Source: Omphiscola glabra (lineage: Eukaryota > Mollusca > Gastropoda > Lymnaeidae). From it: a stretch of DNA of 64,000 nt. Location of the stretch: NCBI GenBank assembly GCA_964017045.1, contig OZ024809.1:5355012-5419011 (forward strand), given 5' to 3'. Positions 34,001 to 49,000 of this stretch are shown in pieces. The notes beneath the pieces are model-generated. The model did not search any database. It was not told where the DNA came from and saw only the letters and a program-made list of their open reading frames with translations. Position 1 is the first letter of the stretch; every line of letters begins with the position of its first letter. Made by a program: the position numbers and the translations under genes.

Positions 34001-37000
34001 GATGGCGCTTAGTGACCTAAATACATGTTATATTTAATTTTACCCAACCCTTTACTTTATTTTGTTTATATATTTGCTATTTTGAAGTGTACTTCAAAAC
34101 CAATTTGGACGTTTTTTTTTTAGAGTTTCGGGATGAATAGTGTAGAATTTTTGAATAGCGTACATACTCTCTGCAGAGGACCCCCCCCCCCCCCCCCACA
34201 CTGTCATTACGTAAATGTGGCAGTGTTAATTTTATAGACTTAAATGTTTAGACACCACCACAAAATATCCTAAATCAGCACCCCTCCGCAAACATAATAT
34301 AATTAAAGATGGTCGCCAACCAATCGTATTTCTTGATCCATTCACTGCTGGATGTAGAATGCAAATTAAAACTAACAACCGAAAGTGTACTTTTTAATTA
34401 ATTAACTTGTATTTTCTAATTGAAAAAACTACAGGAATGTATATATTTTCAACCCGTTCTCTTAAAATCGTTGTTTTGACAGGTTTCGGCATACAATTGT
34501 AAAAGACATCTCAAAATCAAACATTGTATGCCAAAATCGTAAGAGTAAAGAGGGTCTGTCATAACCATCCTTCCCCCCCCCCCCCCCAGCTGCCTAAAGA
34601 TAGTGTTGCCAAGAGATAACAAGACAAAATAAATTAGCTTCTATACTTACAGCAGATAACTTGACACTGGAGTTTGAGTTACAGACATAGTATCCATCAG
34701 TAGAAGCTTTCAGATATTCTTTGCTGCCATCATAATAGGAGGCTGTTACATTTTCTAAAGTTGGTGAGGGGAGAAAAAACAAATATTTTAATGAAATACT
34801 TGCTGCAATGGAGAATCTAAAATAAAACAAAGTGTCAGATCTGTGCCAATCAATCTTGAGTGGGTAGAGTGCATCTAGAGAAAACAAAGTGTCAGATCTG
34901 TGCCAATCAATCTTGAGTGGGTAGGGTGCATCTAGAGAAAATAACTACATCAAAAGTTTAAAGAATAATATATATGATTCATTAAAAAAAAAACAACTCT
35001 TAATTGCCAATGATTTAACTTTTTTCTCTCCTTCCAATCAACAAACTACTTGTATGACATTAAAATTAGATAAATGGAATCCTAGTAATAATTGCATTAC
35101 GGGACCAGAGTAACTTTTTAATGTCTTTAGAGGCTTCACATTCTTAAAGGTTGGGGATAGTCTGTAAAATATATTTGCATGATTCGGCTAAGAACTTGGA
35201 CCTATCCTCAGCTAAGGACTTGGGTCCTAGGCTCAGCTAAGAACTGGAGGTCCCAGGCTCAGTTAAGAATTAGTGTCCTAGCATTGGGTAATTCCTGATT
35301 ATTGGATGAGCAGAATGAACGTGCAGAAGCTCAAGCACAATCCTTATAAAATCACATACTAGCATACCTTCTTTGGTGTCATTTCCAAACTTGGCAGTAT
35401 TGTAGTTCAGAGTGATGTTTGAGACGTAGTACTCTTTACTCAAATTGGATGTTCGCTGGAAAACGTATTCAAGGCTCCAGTCATCAAACAGTAAGATCTG
35501 CAGCCTTTCTTCATTGGTCTCATTACAGCTGAACACAGCAGAGGCGTGCCTGGGAACTTCAATGTATGCAGTGGCCTATTCAAACAAAATAAGTATGTTT
35601 CAGGGGCATGCCTGGGAACTTCAATGTATGCAGTGGCCTATTCAAAAAAATAAGTATGTTTAATGACTATTAATATAACATTTTTGTATTTATTGGTTCC
35701 ACTGTGAAGATGAAAGAACCCATGAAAGAGATTGACATTTCTGAGTTGCTATGGCTTCCACTGAGAAATCTTATGATATGTACCCTGTATTATTCTCGTG
35801 AAAATGGGGTACTTGTATAATCTACAGCTGCAACAGCAACCATAGAAAGATTTAGATGTATTAAAATCAAAGCAATTGATGTATTAAAGTTAGGATAAAA
35901 CAATGTATTTCCAAAGTTGTAGCAATAAGTATTTCTAAATCAAACTTTAAAATTTAAAAAAAAAAATCAACTAAAACAGAATAATATTAAATTTAACAAA
36001 CTGTTTTGAGGGGGTAATATCCCTTCATAATTTGATTGTAAATATTGGATATTTTCCCATTGATTTCTAATGTTTATCTGCATATTTAAACAAATTGTTA
36101 CAGGGCAAAATCTAATTTTATAAAACTGCATGTTTTTCAGTTTCTAAAATAATAATCTTAGGATTCTAGGAGCCAGAATGACCAATTCATTGATCGTGGG
36201 CCCTCAAAACATAGAAGAGGATTAGTTGGTTGACAAACAGTTTGAGGGGTAGGTTGAAAAAAAAAAAAAAAAAAAGGATCTCGAGACATCTACAAGGTAG
36301 TAACAGACATTAACGTCTTGTAAGTTGTATCCAAGTTTCTGGTCAGCCACTCTCAAAAGAACACAGCAGTGCTAATTTTATGACCATCTCAGTTTCCAGG
36401 ATATTTATTATCAAATCCCATTTTCCAGGAAATCTCTAAAATTAAAAGAGCTATTAGGATATAAATATAAAATAATTAATACTCACAGTAGTGTCGCCTT
36501 TTTGATAGGTAATGACCAATGAAATATTGGCTTGCAGCTTAAATCGAGTGGTACCATTGTCCGCGCAGGAGTAGGTAGGTTCAGGGATTTCAGTGGTAGT
36601 TGTGGGTGCTGCGGTAGTTGTGGGTGCTGCGGTAGTTGTGGGTGCTGGTGTCGACTTATCTTGATCACACTCTGAGCCTAAGAGACCAATATTCTTAAAT
36701 TAGTTACTGTATATAAATGGAGAAAAACTCGTAAATTATTCTTTTAAAAGATTGGACTAGTGATATCATTTCCATTGCATTACTGCGCCCCGCTTTCTCA
36801 CATGGGCTCACACTGGCAAGGCTTGACACAAATCATGCTCTCGCACTAATTAATTTTTTAAATCCAAGTAGCTCACCACCAAAGAGCTGTCTCTTCCAGC
36901 CTAAACCTTTCAATCCATGTAGCTCACCACCAAAGAGCTGTCTCTTCCAGCCTAAACCTTTCAATCCATGTAGCTCACCACCAAAGAGCTGTCTCTTCCA

Positions 37001-40000
37001 GCCCAAACATTTCAATCCATGTAGCTCACCACCAAAGAGCTGTCTCTTCCAGCCCAAACCTTTCAATCCATGTAGCTCACCACCAAAGAGCTGTCTCTTC
37101 CAGCCTAAACATTTCAATCCACGTAGCTCACCACCAAAGAGCTGTCTCTTCCAGCCCAAACCTTTCAATCCATGTAGCTCACCACCAAAGAGCTGTCTCT
37201 TCCAGCCTAAACATTTCAATCCACGTAGCTCACCACCAAAGAGCTGTCTCTTCCAGCCCAAACCACTATACATAATTAACTGCATTTCAAAGTTACTCAT
37301 GTAACTTTGTAAAGGTACATTCAACTAAAAAATGTATTCCCCTTTGTGGGAGGAGCATGAGCTGCAGCAATCTGGGAGGAGCATGAGCTGCAGCAATCGC
37401 AGCTTTAGAAATGTTTAACAGCTAACTAAAACAAGACCAAGGTCACATAAATGTACGTGCATACCATGACATGACAAGTAAAGCACTCTCAATGACATGT
37501 CCAGTAGAGCACACTCAATGACATATCCAGCAGAGCACACTCAATGACATGTCCAGTAGCACACTCAATGACATGTCCAGTAGAGCACACTCAATGACAT
37601 GTCCAGTAGAGCACACTCAATGACATGTCCAGTAGAGTACACTCAATGACATATCCAGTAGAGCACACTCCAGGGACATGTCCAATAAAGCACACTCAAT
37701 GACATGTCCAGTTGTACACATTAAACGACATTTCCTGTTAAACATGAAACACTCACCAGAACTGAAAGTGTCATTGACAATGCCAGTGGCCTGCACCTTG
37801 AAGTTGGTCGTAGTGGCAACAGCAGTGTAGTTGTAATTCGTGGTGGGAGATAGTGTGAAATTATGTCTGATAGCAGCATTACAAGTGAAAGACTCATTGT
37901 TATGGAAGGGTGCCAGTTGGGCAGCATTCCCTGATACAGACTCTGGTGGGGAAAAAATAATAATTATTATTTGAATGGATTACTTCAAGACAAATGCACA
38001 GCTTATAATAAAACTAAATCTGATACTGTGTCTCAGATAAATGGGCAACACTGAAATCATTATACATGTACATCAATGGATTTTTTAGTCATTATTAGTT
38101 TTCCATCATATATTGTATTTACATTATTACAAATACCACATGAATGAGGTAATTTCAGAGCATGGGCGCAATATGACCAGGCCCATGCAAAGGGAAAGTG
38201 GCACCCGGGGCTGAGCCTGAACATTTTAAATGTTTAATTCACTATTAAGGTCCTATAAAAGATAAAAGGATGAATTTGTCCCTGCAAGAGTTCTCCCATT
38301 TTGTTTAAATTGATTCCTGTTACTCATTTTAGCAAGACACGATGTTCCTCAATGAAATTATTAGGTAAGCTGGGGCCCATTGGGTAGTTTAAGACCTCTC
38401 ACTAAGTATTTTGAGAGACCCCCTGATTTAAATGACCAGACATGGTGATTAAACCTAAGCAAATAAGGCATACTGACCTGACTCATTGAGCCCCAGGGTT
38501 TTTGCATCAAAAGCAACAATGGGTGTCACCAGCCACTGACTTTCAGAATCATTGAACTGGAACCACACCTGTGCACCACTGCCCAAGTCTAACTTGATAT
38601 CTGTGCAATTGCTGGTGTTAAGAACTTGAGCCGTGGCAAATTCCAATGATTTATTGGCCTAAGATGAGATTTGGAGTGGGAAATAAAAGCTTAATTTAGA
38701 AAGAGTGACTGATAGTTAAAGGGGGGAAAAGAAAAAAAATTTAAAAAAGAAGACAGGAGCTTGTCAAACTGTCAATGGTCATTGTTATACTATATATATA
38801 TACACACACACACACACAAACCATATTGTTAAAAGTAAAAATAAATTTAAAAAATGGTATATGTGAACGTTCAGTTAAAGTGTAGCTTATAATCAGCAGT
38901 GACCAATATTTGGGGTTATTCATAATTATAAGGCACGGCATCTCCATTAAGGGTTCTGCTAAACTGTAATGTCATGGTGATACAGACACAATTTTTGCTA
39001 GTACACATGCAGTGATTTATATATAGTTATAACTTAAAATTTTATATCAGATTTTTAAAAAATTTGCTGGCAATAAATGAAAATATACTTCTGTATAATA
39101 ATTTTTTTACTAATTTGGTTAAAAACCTATAGACTGTCACTCACTGTCACGGAATTTACAAAAGAGCACATTTTCTACACCACTGAAATCAAATCTAGGA
39201 TATTAGTAAGCCACTCTGATTGAAGAGGCTCCATCTTAAGTTTCTAATTGTTCAAATATCCTTTTCTCTGCCAAGACAATGAGAAGGGGGGGGGGGGGAG
39301 AAAAAAAAAAAAAAAAAAAAGGTCTGACCTTCCATGTGTTATTTTCAAAGGCTTCCAAATTTAAGGTCCCATCAACATCCAGCAGCACACAGGTTGTTCC
39401 ATTAACAGTCACGTTGAATGTTGCCTGCCCTGGTAAGAGATCAAAACAGAAATTAAATTAAGAAATCATGCCATCACAGGGAAGCAATAAGTTCAATAAG
39501 AACAACAGTGTTAAATTAACATAGCAGTCAAAATGTTACCTTAAAATATAAATGACTATTAAAAAAAAAATTAAAAAATTTCACATAGTTAATGATAACT
39601 AACAGTGCTTGATGATTGTTATAAAAAATATTATTTCGCAATCTAAGGGGGAAAAAAGACTTCTCCCTCAATTCCAAATAATATTTTAAGTGGACACAAA
39701 GCTCTACTTTCCAAAGTATTATTTTGGCTTGCTCTCTTCTCTTTCGCCTTTTCGTCCTCGAGGAACAGCAGCCGATCTTCATCGACGTCTGTGATTAGGA
39801 CATAGGCCGCCTACCAGAGCCCTCCAGGCATCACGATCCTGAGCCAATCTCTCCAGCCTCCCCCAAGTGTGGCCAAGTTTCTTGGTATCCGCCTCCACTT
39901 CACGGCGCCAAGTGTTCTTAGGCCTGCCTCTTTTCCGTTTTCCTTGAGGGTTCCAATTCAAGGCTTGTCTAGTTATGCTGGAGGCAGGTTTCCTGAGCGT

Positions 40001-43000
40001 ATGGCCAATCCATCTCCATCTTCTCTGGAGGATCTCTTGTTCTACAGGTTCTTGCTTTGTCCGCTGCCACAGTTTCTGGTTGCTGATTCTGTCGGGCCAA
40101 TGAATCCCGAGAATCCTTCTTAAGCAGTTATTGATGAAGGACTGGATTCTCTTCATATTCCCAGCAGTGATTCTCCATGTTTCTGCACCATACAGTAGAA
40201 CCGGTTTCACCATTGTGTTGAAGGTTCTGATCTTCAGTTTGGTATTTAGGTGTTTGGAGGCCCAGACATTTTTTAGTTGTTGGAAGGCTGCCCGTGCCTT
40301 TCCTACCCTTATTTTGATGTCAGCATCTGTCCCACCTTGCTTGTCCACGATGCTGCCAAGGTAGACAACATTATGGAGTCCCGCGGAAAATCACGGACTT
40401 GATCAGAAACTCTTACGAGGGGATGACCTGCCGAGTGGTCCACGGACAACAGGTGACGGATGCTTTCCAGGTGAAGACCGGTGTGAGGCAGGGATGTTTG
40501 CTTTCACCTTTCCTGTTCCTATTGGCCATTGACTGGGTGATGAAAACTTCCACACAACAGAAGCGGAATGGTATTCAATGGACCTTGTGGGACCAGCTTG
40601 ATGACCTTGATTTTGCTGACGATCTTGCCCTTCTCTCCCATACCCAACAACAGATGCAGGAGAAGACCAGAAATATTGCAGACACTTCTGCACATATTGG
40701 TCTTAATATTCACAAGGGGAAGAGCAAGGTCCTCAAGGTCATTTTGGCTTGCTGCCAGGAAATATAAAATTGATGCATCTCTCTAAATCTCATTTTTAAA
40801 ATTAAAAAAAAAAACTTTAAATAAAGAAATTTTCAATGGGACACAAAATATAGGATTCATTTTATTAAATGAGATGCCAAAAAAAAAATATTAAAAAAAT
40901 TCATTTTTCTTTTAATTCCATCATTTAGACATTCATGATACCATCCATCTCCAATAGAAATGAAGAAAAAATGAAGAAATATATATAAAGATCTAAACTT
41001 TCAAATAAAGAGATGCTTCGGCAATCACAAAATAAAGAAGTTGAATATACCACAAAAATATATTATGGCCATTCACATTCTGTTAAACTTCATTTGTTGA
41101 AAAACATAGATATATCTTTAAAATAATTGTGTTTGATGACATGCTAAGTTGTAAAATTTCTTTCAAGACTAATTTGTACCGGTAGTAAAACGTGGCAAAT
41201 TGAATTGTCACATCTCCCCCCTCCCCCAACCCTTTAGCAGTGACCTGGTGTGGGGTTATTGATTACATCTTAACGTTGTGCATTCACTCAACAGAAACAG
41301 TTTATATACAAAATATGACTCATGAGAGGCCAACCTTCTTTACACTTTTTAAAAAAAAGGGACAAACATCAACGAGGATACACTTAGCTCAAGGCAGTTG
41401 CTTCAATTTTGCAAGAAAACACAACCAAAGCTTAATTTGAAGTTATTTGAAAAGAAAGAAAAAAAGAACCAACAAGGAAGTCCTTTGCTGTGGTCCACTC
41501 CACTTCCACATTTTTTACAACTTGGTTGCATAGGCCTATCATAGCAATACACTTATTACAACTGGAACTAATATTGTCACTATCCATCTGGGAGGACTGC
41601 TGTTCACTGTTCAAATTGAAGCAATTAGAAACAAACCCGGGGAAGGTGAAAAACCTGAAGCAAGATGAAACAAAACAGGGTACCTTTCGGCTGAAAGCCT
41701 TCAGCATCAAAAAAAGACAACAGAGGATAAAAACACCAACTTAGTTTGGCAGGAAATAAGAATGTTAAAATAGTAGAGATGGAGAGTAGGTTGACCTTAG
41801 TAGAGTATTTAGGCAAATAAAAATGTCACATTTAATAACATTCCCCCCCCCCCCCCAAAAAAAAAAGGCAACACGTGTTACTGTATTTTTAGTGTCAGAT
41901 AAAACAATTTTTTTTTAAAGATAGGTGACCAAACAAGCTTTGTTTAAAAATAACAAGTTTCTTCTCTTCATATTTGTGAAATTAAAAAAAATTAAGATAT
42001 ACTGGAAGCCATCAGCTGATGAAATAAACTACAAATTATATGTTATCATGAAGCCAAAAGTAGAAACAAACACATGTTTATATAAATAATTATGTCGACA
42101 GTAACATGAACAAGTCAAAGTATTCAGCAGGGGCTGGTAAACATGTTCAGATCAACCAACCATAGAAAAGACACCGGGGAAACTCCAGAGAGTGGCCGAA
42201 CTGCTACATGATAATGTTTCAATGTAAATATTGATTTTATTGAAATGCCTGCTTGATTTTTTTTTTTGCATTATAAGTATTCTCAAAGCTGCAAGGTAAG
42301 AGCAGATGAAATATAAAGCAAGGAGTACATATATTTTATGCTGTATCATCTACTTTAAATTTTGTAGGATAAATCAAGAAGTACATGTAATTTATTTTAT
42401 GCTGTATCATCTACTTTAAAATTTTGCAGGGTACCCAACTAAAAAGAATATTGATACATTATTAAAAAGGGGAGGAGAGAGAGATAGAAAGGTTATTTTG
42501 TTTCCTTTGAAAATGAAATCAATCATGTTCCATAAAGTGAGATGTTTGTGAAAAATAGTGATATTAGCATTATAAGGGTATGTTTGTATTATAATCGTTT
42601 GTCAAAATTTCTGCAATAACAAGGTCTGGGAATGAGGGTGATAGGGTAAAAGTTAAACTTTAGTTCTATTGCTTTTGTTTATGACATCAGTAAAAAAAAA
42701 ACAACAGATGCCAAAAAGATACAATAACTGTAGCTATTTTTGTTCCCTTTTATATATTTCACAACAAAACTGCTCACGGCCACTTGAGAATCAGAGTCAT
42801 GGGGCATAAGTGGCAACTATCCTAGGGATTCCCATTCCTAGTTTAAAATAACCTAAATAACATAATGAAGACTTTTTGTGCTGTTTTGTTTTTAAACTTA
42901 AAAGTTTTTTAAAGATTTCTTGCTTGAAATACACTGTTTACCATTCAGTATAAACATGTGCTATAGTATAAATACACTGGATTAATTTAACAGGCGTTTT

Positions 43001-46000
43001 GTAAAACATGCACAATTTCAGTGCCAGATTTTATCCATTTGGATGAACTAAAAAGTATATTGCATAGCCAACATTTTTCAATCAAGCCGTCAAGCCAACA
43101 TTTTTCAATCATAGGACAAACTAACAATATCATACTGACACCCACCAGCATCCCCACCCCCTAAATTACATTTAAAAAAAAAAAAAAAAAAAAAAAACAA
43201 TTTCTCTTCATAAAAAGAAGCAGTTAAAGGTTAAGCTTTCTTCCAGTGAAACATTTGTGACAATGCAGTTCATCAGAGAACCACTATTCTAGTAAGTGGG
43301 TTAACCACTATTCTAGTAAGTGGGTCAAATCATCAGCTGTGTGTTGGTTTGTTTGAAACTGATAATTCCCCTTGCACACACTGATCACATGACAGCCTAG
43401 TGATGATGACACCTGCCATCTGCTTTTCAATGCCACCACGAATTATGACCCTGCAACCTTAAGCCAATTCTAAGGATAGAAAAGAACAACTCCACACCTA
43501 CCCTTTAGGTCCAGGTATAAATATGTAATCTACATTTCTTTTTACTAAAATAATATAGAGATGGCTTCAGACTCTTGAAATTCTTTGCTAAGTATCCCTC
43601 TGGATTAAAAGGAAATATTAAGCATACATCTGTCAAGGAGTTAGAATCACAGTTTATTTTGTAAGCGATTGCACTGAGCCTAAATTGTGGGTGGAGTCAG
43701 TCAGGTGTGTGGACGAGGATTGGGTAAAAAGAGAAGAATGACAAATAAACTATGGCACTTTGTAATAAACAGAGAAGAAGAGAGAGCGTTAATGAATCGT
43801 GAATCCACAAGAGGGTGTGCATCATGAGAAACATAAGAGAGTTGCAGGGTGGCAGACAGTGTGTTGTGTCAGAGTGAGAAAGAGAGCCTAGCATAGGGTC
43901 TGGATGTGTCTCAAATTAAGACAAGGTGACTTCATAGTGAACCATTGTGAGTTCTACACTTGTATGTGTACAACAGATCTCCTCAGAAAACACTACCCAA
44001 CAGTTCTTTCCCATTCTCTAAGCCAACAGGGTGCCAACCGTTTTTGAGTTAAGTAACCCATGACCATGTGTCAAAAAGGCTTTTAAACTTGTTACAAGAA
44101 AATATTGCAAATATACTTTTAAGTATAATTTATTTCAAATATATTTATGACAAATTTAACCCAATGACTGGAAGACATTGTAACTGGTTATCAAGCTTCG
44201 AAATATGTGGCTGAATTTTCATGTCAACTGCCAAATCTGACTGACTTGTTTTCAAACTAATAAGCATTCAAAATTTATGACACCCATTCAAAATTGAAAA
44301 ATGCTCCAAATAATCTTTCCAGTTTATTGTTTCAGCCAGCAACGCCACAGAAAACCCTTCATGTCCCTGTTTGGGGTAGCTTGGCGTGGGTTAAGAACCC
44401 CGTGCTTCAACCAGGCATTGGTTTGGCAGCCTGGACATAAAAATCTAATGAAATCAATGCACTAAATGTTCTCTGCAAGGACAATGAGCCCTGAGAAATC
44501 TAGTTGTATAACACAACACAACAAGTGGTGACACCTCTAATGTGTCAATGCCACCCAACCACTGCAAACCACCCGAGTCGAACTTGATACATATCAATGT
44601 GATTATGTACATGGCTGTGGTGGATTACAATAAAAGTAAGGTTAAAAAAAACCAACAAAAATGTGTTCTTTAAGTCATATTCATGTTGCCTGACAATTTA
44701 AAATAGTTCATGAAAGTGCTACAAAAAAAAGGAGGGGGGGGGGGGGGGGGGGGGGGGTGTAATTAAAACTAAATATGACCTAACAATTTTCTATTCAATT
44801 ATTACATTGGACAGAGGGCTGGTTACAAACTATGACTAAGGTCATGGGCTCTATACAAAATGGCCAGAGCAGTAGCATTCAACATTACAAATTGCTAAAG
44901 TTGCCAATACTCTGTCAAGTCTTACATGTGAGGTAAATGTCACTGCTGTTGTTACAATACTGTCAAGTCTTACATGTGAGGTAAATGTCACTAGTGTTGT
45001 TATACATTTATTATCGCTTGTAAAGACACCCATAAAATGAAATTTATCTTGTAAATGAGGCCTGATTGTGCAAACAATGTACAGCCAGCTGATATAGCAA
45101 TCTAAGATTATTATAGTTTTTTTTTATTTTTTAAATACCATTCCTAAAATGAATCCATTCAGTTTTAGCTAAAGCTGGTAGTATATATATATATAATTCA
45201 AGGGACTTATTAAGAGATCTTTTTTATACAGAAATGCTGATTTAGAAAATAAATATTGACACAAGTACAATGTATTAATGAATTTTTTAGTATTTTGTCT
45301 TCATGGCTTTGACAGGTTACTCTGGGTAAAATTAAGATCTGAAGAAATCTTCTTTGTTCAGAATTCCCCAACTCCCTAAATATTCTTAACTAGGGCTTAA
45401 TCGGGTGCAGTATATTTACACCAGGTATTGTTGCAGGTGGGTCCAAGTGCAGCAAAAAAATAGTTACGTTCTTATTTTCTATAACATGAAACGAAATCTA
45501 CGGCTGTATTTCATAGTGAGAGTGCATTGCCTTTGTCAAGCAATTGTGGCAAGAAACAACCCACTGATAGGAACAGGCATTTGTCAGATCCGGGAATAGA
45601 GATGATGAGCAAAAAAACCATTGACAGAGAAGATGCTGTCATTCATTTTATAACAAAGACGTACGAAGCAAGGTATAACAAAAAACGCAACAGCTTCCTG
45701 AACTAGGTTCAAAAAGACTCACAAACCCACACATGTCTTTAGTAAAAGATCAGGAGTTCAGACATAACGCATACGGCTCGCTGCATGACAGCCTATATTT
45801 TTCACTCTTTACCTATTAATATAAAATATGCAGAGTGGGGGGTGTTTGAAGAGGGAGCAGGATGCAGCAGAAGCAAAATATATTGAAAAGATGTGATTGA
45901 TGGGATTCACAACGATAAGTGAACTTAAAATGAGTCAACTATGAGGTCAAAATAAAAGTAAAGTGATTTTGATAGTCGAACCTTCTCTAAACTTTAAATT

Positions 46001-49000
46001 CATGAAGTTAAGACGAGAACATAAACTGTACTATAATCATTCTAATTAGGCGACCTGGCTGATACATCACATTGTCACAGTGATGATAAGAGAGAGGATA
46101 ACAAAAATATAACCAGAAGAATGAGATAAATCTATTGTTATCAGCATCACCAAGTCCAGATATCTTGCATTTAAACCAAATCACAACTGAGATAATAGAA
46201 CTCATGATCTAATGTCTAGGCACTTATCCACTTGCAGAATGTGGTGAGGCTATGGACAATGACATCAAATGACTAATGTCTAGGAAGTTATGCAGACAGA
46301 GAATGTGGTGATGCTATGGGCAATGACATCAAATGACCAATGTCTAGGAAGTTATGCAGACAGAGAATGTGGTGATGCTTTGGGCAATGACATCAAATGA
46401 CTAATGTGTAGGAAGTTATGCAGACAGAGAATGTGGTGATGCTTTGGACAATGACATCAAATGACTAATGTGTAGGAAGTTATGCAGACAGAGAATGTGG
46501 TGATGCTTTGGGCAATGACATCAAATGACTAATGTGTAGGAAGTTATGCAGACAGAGAATGTGGTGATGCTTTGGGCAATGACATCAAATGACTAATGTG
46601 TAGGAAGTTATGCAGACAGAGAATGTGGTGATGCTTTGGGCAATGACATCAAATGACTAATGTGTAGGAAGTTATGCAGACAGAGAATGTGGTGATGCTT
46701 TGGGCAATGACATCAAATGACTAATGTGTAGGAAGTTATACAGACAGAGAATGTGGTGATGCTTTGGGCAATGACATCAAATGACTAATGTGTAGGAAGT
46801 TATGCAGACAGAGAATGTGGTGATGCTTTGGGCAATGACATCAAATGACTAATGTGTAGGAAGTTATACAGACAGAGAATGTGGTGATGCTTTGGGCAAT
46901 GACATCAAATGACTAATGTGTAGGAAGTTATACAGACAGAGAACCTAGTGATGCTTTGGGCAATGACATCAAATGACTAATGTGTAGGAAGTTATACAGA
47001 CAGAGAATGTGGTGATGCTTTGAACAATGACAGCAATTAATATAACCATTGTATGAAAACTGTTTCATCTTGACACAAGCACTAAAATGTGACACTTGCA
47101 TGTCACCTTGACTCTAAACAAAGTGGAGTTTAGAACACGTTTTCTGACCTACTTACATAATGCCCAATGTAACCACCAGGAGTAACTTAAATTATAGCAC
47201 TACGTGCAAAACAAACAAATACTTTAAAAATCAGGGCTGCAAAACATCAGTCATAGGGTGTAAAATTATTAAGTAAATTCAGAGATGCCAACAGTTGGAC
47301 TGGGCGTCTTGAAATCACCAATGTGTCAAAACTGTCCATTGATTTAAAGCTGATATGGAAATATTTTGAAGTTTGAGTTGTGCATAGATTTGTTATTATG
47401 CCTTTTTTTAAATATAGGTAGCCTTGGACAAGTTTTCAATCAAGTTAATTTAACTGAAAAAGCTTTTGGTGTTCACATGTTGGAATAATTTGTTTTGTAC
47501 ACACGAGAACTGTGTGACGGCCCTGATACTTTTGCTTCCCAGTCTATAAACACTGGAGACTGCTACTGAGCTAAAGTGTTGGCATGAAATATGCTTGTCA
47601 CAAGTTGATGGGAGGATGTCACATTACAGGAGCATGTGCCTCAACAAGGCTTTATTAAATTTATAGTCACATGACCAGGAATAAATGTCACGGGACAACA
47701 TTCATCTTGTGACATTGAAGGATGATGCAGTATGTAATACCTATGTTTATTATGAAAATAGTCATGGTGTACCAAGTCAGTCAAATAGCTACCATGACAT
47801 GAGCTTATGCTGATATTGGCTTGCACCAGCCTAAAGCTTTTGTTGTACTTTTCACAACATCATCAACAAAAAACAAAAAATGCCACAAGAAACAAAAAAG
47901 TTAAAGATTTTCTGATTACTTCTACCTCAGAGCCCAATCTACTCTTTGATACATTTTTGCCTCTGGCCTTTAAATTTAATAATAAAAAACGAATTTAGCC
48001 CCTTGGCTATTGTCCAGCATGGCCCTCCTACATCGCTCCCCCAAAAGATTTTAACCAACATCCCTCACTTCCCACAAATGCATTCCTAGTCAAAACTATG
48101 TGTTCTTATGTAACTGTCATACATGAACATCCAAACTTTTAAAACAGTTGAACACCATGACAAATCCATACAAGCGTAATGGAGGATCAGCTGCAGTGGT
48201 GACATAGAAATTAGTGTAATCAAATTAGCAGTCTCAAAAATTAAAAAGGAGTGGACCATTTACTTCTCAATAGTATTTCCTTACTTCACAAATGATGGGA
48301 TAAAGTGGTTTCAGTCCTGCATTTCATGATGCGGTACAGTAATGTCTTATTTCAATACAATTTACAAGGTATTTAACATGTATATGTAAGATTATATGTG
48401 TGTAACATTACTGGACACAGTAGCACAAGTAAAAAAAATATATATTTTTGAGTGTACAAACAAGAACAAAGATGCTTCAATGCATGCCTTTTAAAAGAAG
48501 AATCAAGAGGGCTGTTGCCATATATATCTTAGCTATTATTATTATTAGTGGTTTTATATAGCGTGGTACCCCCGCCTAGGGTTAGCCTCTAGTTCAGGAC
48601 AACATAGTTCAGCTGATGGGTCAAACTTGAACATGATTAAAACATAAACCTTAGCTAACTTCTGGTTGCACTAAACTACACTGTTGTAGTTATACAACCC
48701 TGAACAATTCAAATAAAAAAATAAACCCACATTCACATCTGCTACTGATAAGGATTCTTAAACTATGGGTCATGACCCCACCTCAAGGTGTTAGGTATTG
48801 GAGGAATTGTAGATAAACACAGAATACATTGAAATATTTCCTACAGAAAAAGCATTGAATTATCACAAATGAAGAAGGTTGCTAAACATGTCTCTTACAA
48901 ATAAGGAGTTTGAAAAAATATTTGATCCTTTGCACAGCACTGCATTAATTATAATAAATATCGCTCTGAAACAAAACATTTAACTGTGTTAAATGAGACT

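Larger units (their letters stand above)
31671..34650. other. LAMP1: LAMP intron 8
   Basis: A 3 kb intron that holds a LINE 3' fragment (32350-32898) and a Tigger-like MITE (33434-33995), plus several poly-C runs (near 32935, 34182, 34574). A possible diverged hAT MITE lies at 31727-31868. No coding exon seen. Confidence 0.6.

Noticed and set aside
36833..37324. 163-residue minus-strand open frame with a 17-residue repeat
   Set aside because: It is the 51-bp minisatellite in LAMP intron 4; the open frame follows from the unit being a multiple of three.
39779..40348. 189-residue frame as a host gene
   Set aside because: Clear LINE post-RT region within a flanked retrotransposon insertion.
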